This document shows, piece after piece, positions 53,889-54,855 of a stretch of DNA of 54,855 nucleotides. The DNA lies in contig CACEAZ010000011.1 of assembly GCA_902557655.1 (NCBI GenBank), forward strand, positions 1-54,855, written 5' to 3'. Under the pieces are notes generated by a model that did no database searches, had not been told where the DNA came from, and saw only the letters and a list, made by a program, of their open reading frames with translations. The translations under genes and the position numbers were made by a program. The DNA comes from an uncultured Bacteroidota bacterium (GTDB taxonomy: Bacteria; Bacteroidota; Bacteroidia; Flavobacteriales; Flavobacteriaceae). Position 1 is the first letter of the stretch. Every line of letters starts with the position of its first letter.

Positions 53889-54855
53889 TTGAGTATTGCT
53901 CGATACATATCGTTTAGATACTTTTTAACCAAAAGCAAAAACACAGCAGTAAACTACATGTCTATTCTTGCAATATTGGGGGTGATTGTGAGTTCTGCCG
54001 CAATGATTATTGTTTTGTCTGGCTTTGGTGGGCTAAAAAATTATAGTCTTGAGTTCATTTCAAGTGTGTCTCCTGATTATAAAATTTCTTCAAAAAAAGG
54101 AAAGACTTTTATTTTCACTCAAGAAATGCAAGACTATTTAGCTGAAAATGATTTCTATTATTACACGTCTATTGAAGATAAAGCACTTTTTTCTGTAAAG
54201 AACAATAGTCAAATTGTTGAGGTTAGGGCTGTGGATGAAAAATTTCCAAGAAAAAACATAGACTCTGTTTTAACTGATGGGGGTTGGGTTAATGAAGGTG
54301 GTGTTGTCATTGGCTGGGGGCTTGCTTATGATTTGGGTGTTGCTGTAAACGACGCTTTAAACCCTGTGACTTTTTATTCTCCAAAACCAGGAAAAGGACA
54401 AGTTTTCTCTGAAAAAGATATTTTAAGATCAAGAAAATCTGTTGTTTCCGGTGTTTTTAATTTAAATGAGGACCTTAACTCAAATTTAGTGTTTACAGAT
54501 TTTGATTTTGGGAAAAATCTTTTTGACCTTAAAAAGGATGTGATTAGCTACATAGGTCTTTATGAAAACTCTTTAAATCGGTCTAAAATAAATGACCTTA
54601 GTAGTTTTTTGGGTAAAAACTTTAGGGTTGAGGATAAAATTCAACAAAACAGTAGTTTGTATAAAATGCTAAGAACTGAAGAAGTTGCTATATATTTTAT
54701 TTTTTCATTGATTGTTGTTGTCGCGCTTTTTAATATGTTTGGAGCGCTAATAATGATGGTTTTAGAAAAAAGAAAAAATCTTAAAACAATGATGGTGTTA
54801 GGACTAACCAAAAAGGAAATTGGTAAAATATTTCTTTATCAAGGCTGGATAATAT
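53889..54855 (+). CDS. FtsX/LolC-E-family ABC transporter permease, 3' end beyond window
   Basis: The frame starts at a TTG three bases after the rbfA stop and runs 322 codons to the right edge without a stop. It begins with SIARYISFRYFLTKSKNT. The first membrane helix (YMSILAILGVIVSSAAMIIVLSGFGG) is followed by a large MacB-PCD-like periplasmic domain (about 52-260), then TEEVAIYFIFSLIVVVALFNMFGALIMMVLEKRKNLKTMMVLG, the start of the FtsX domain. This is the LolC/E type permease that releases lipoproteins from the inner membrane for transport to the outer membrane. The remaining helices lie beyond the window. A general FtsX-like permease role is the cautious reading. Confidence 0.92.
   Translation, partial: MSIARYISFRYFLTKSKNTAVNYMSILAILGVIVSSAAMIIVLSGFGGLKNYSLEFISSVSPDYKISSKKGKTFIFTQEMQDYLAENDFYYYTSIEDKALFSVKNNSQIVEVRAVDEKFPRKNIDSVLTDGGWVNEGGVVIGWGLAYDLGVAVNDALNPVTFYSPKPGKGQVFSEKDILRSRKSVVSGVFNLNEDLNSNLVFTDFDFGKNLFDLKKDVISYIGLYENSLNRSKINDLSSFLGKNFRVEDKIQQNSSLYKMLRTEEVAIYFIFSLIVVVALFNMFGALIMMVLEKRKNLKTMMVLGLTKKEIGKIFLYQGWII

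Overview
The window is chromosomal DNA of a marine-type flavobacterium (Bacteroidota, Flavobacteriaceae-like). The evidence is low GC, a SusC/SusD pair, four proteins ending in type IX secretion (T9SS) type A sorting domains, TTTG/TAnnTTTG promoters instead of sigma70 boxes, and housekeeping neighbours usual in that family (accC-accB, rpmF-yceD-pdxA, rbfA followed by a LolC/E-type permease). No phage, IS element, CRISPR array or rRNA was seen. The only RNA gene found is one tRNA with a CAT anticodon.

Region 1 (1-17,807, all minus strand) is a polysaccharide utilisation locus. In transcription order it holds a SusC-type TonB receptor, a SusD lipoprotein, a GH30-like hydrolase with an N-terminal binding domain, three S1-family sulfatases, a right-handed beta-helix protein with an inserted carbohydrate-binding-like domain, a stand-alone copy of the GH30 binding domain, and a very large multimodular secreted protein that runs off the left edge. 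Three sulfatases imply a sulfated glycan; which one cannot be read from the sequence. No dedicated regulator and no formylglycine-generating enzyme lies in the window. A divergent T9SS-sorted two-module protein (18,048-19,331) with a clear promoter may belong to the same locus.

Region 2 (19,336-30,090) is compact housekeeping and transport DNA: a 59-residue membrane peptide, a UPF0316 protein, a GNAT enzyme overlapping a MATE exporter, QueD, LpxH, thymidine kinase overlapping alanine racemase, and a tightly packed minus-strand run rsmI - OsmC - PD-(D/E)XK nuclease - MFS exporter - TonB receptor.

Region 3 (30,119-34,810) is a single 1,563-residue secreted protein. It joins a phosphohistidine/ATP-grasp dikinase module, ordered as in glucan water dikinase, to CARDB-like, SprB-type, lamin-tail and T9SS domains. 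It is the most unusual gene here.

Region 4 (34,881-43,964) contains a saccharopine dehydrogenase-family gene, accC and accB, then an AT-rich gene-free stretch with a truncated S74 chaperone gene. fabH would often be expected there and is absent. After that come rpmF, yceD and pdxA, and a divergent operon starting with riboflavin synthase.

Region 5 (44,049-54,855) holds a VPS10/BNR-repeat protein, a terminator that overlaps the next promoter, an M1 peptidase, a DoxX-like protein, a HupE/UreJ protein, an M3 peptidase lipoprotein, the tRNA, methylmalonyl-CoA epimerase, rbfA and a truncated LolC/E-type permease.
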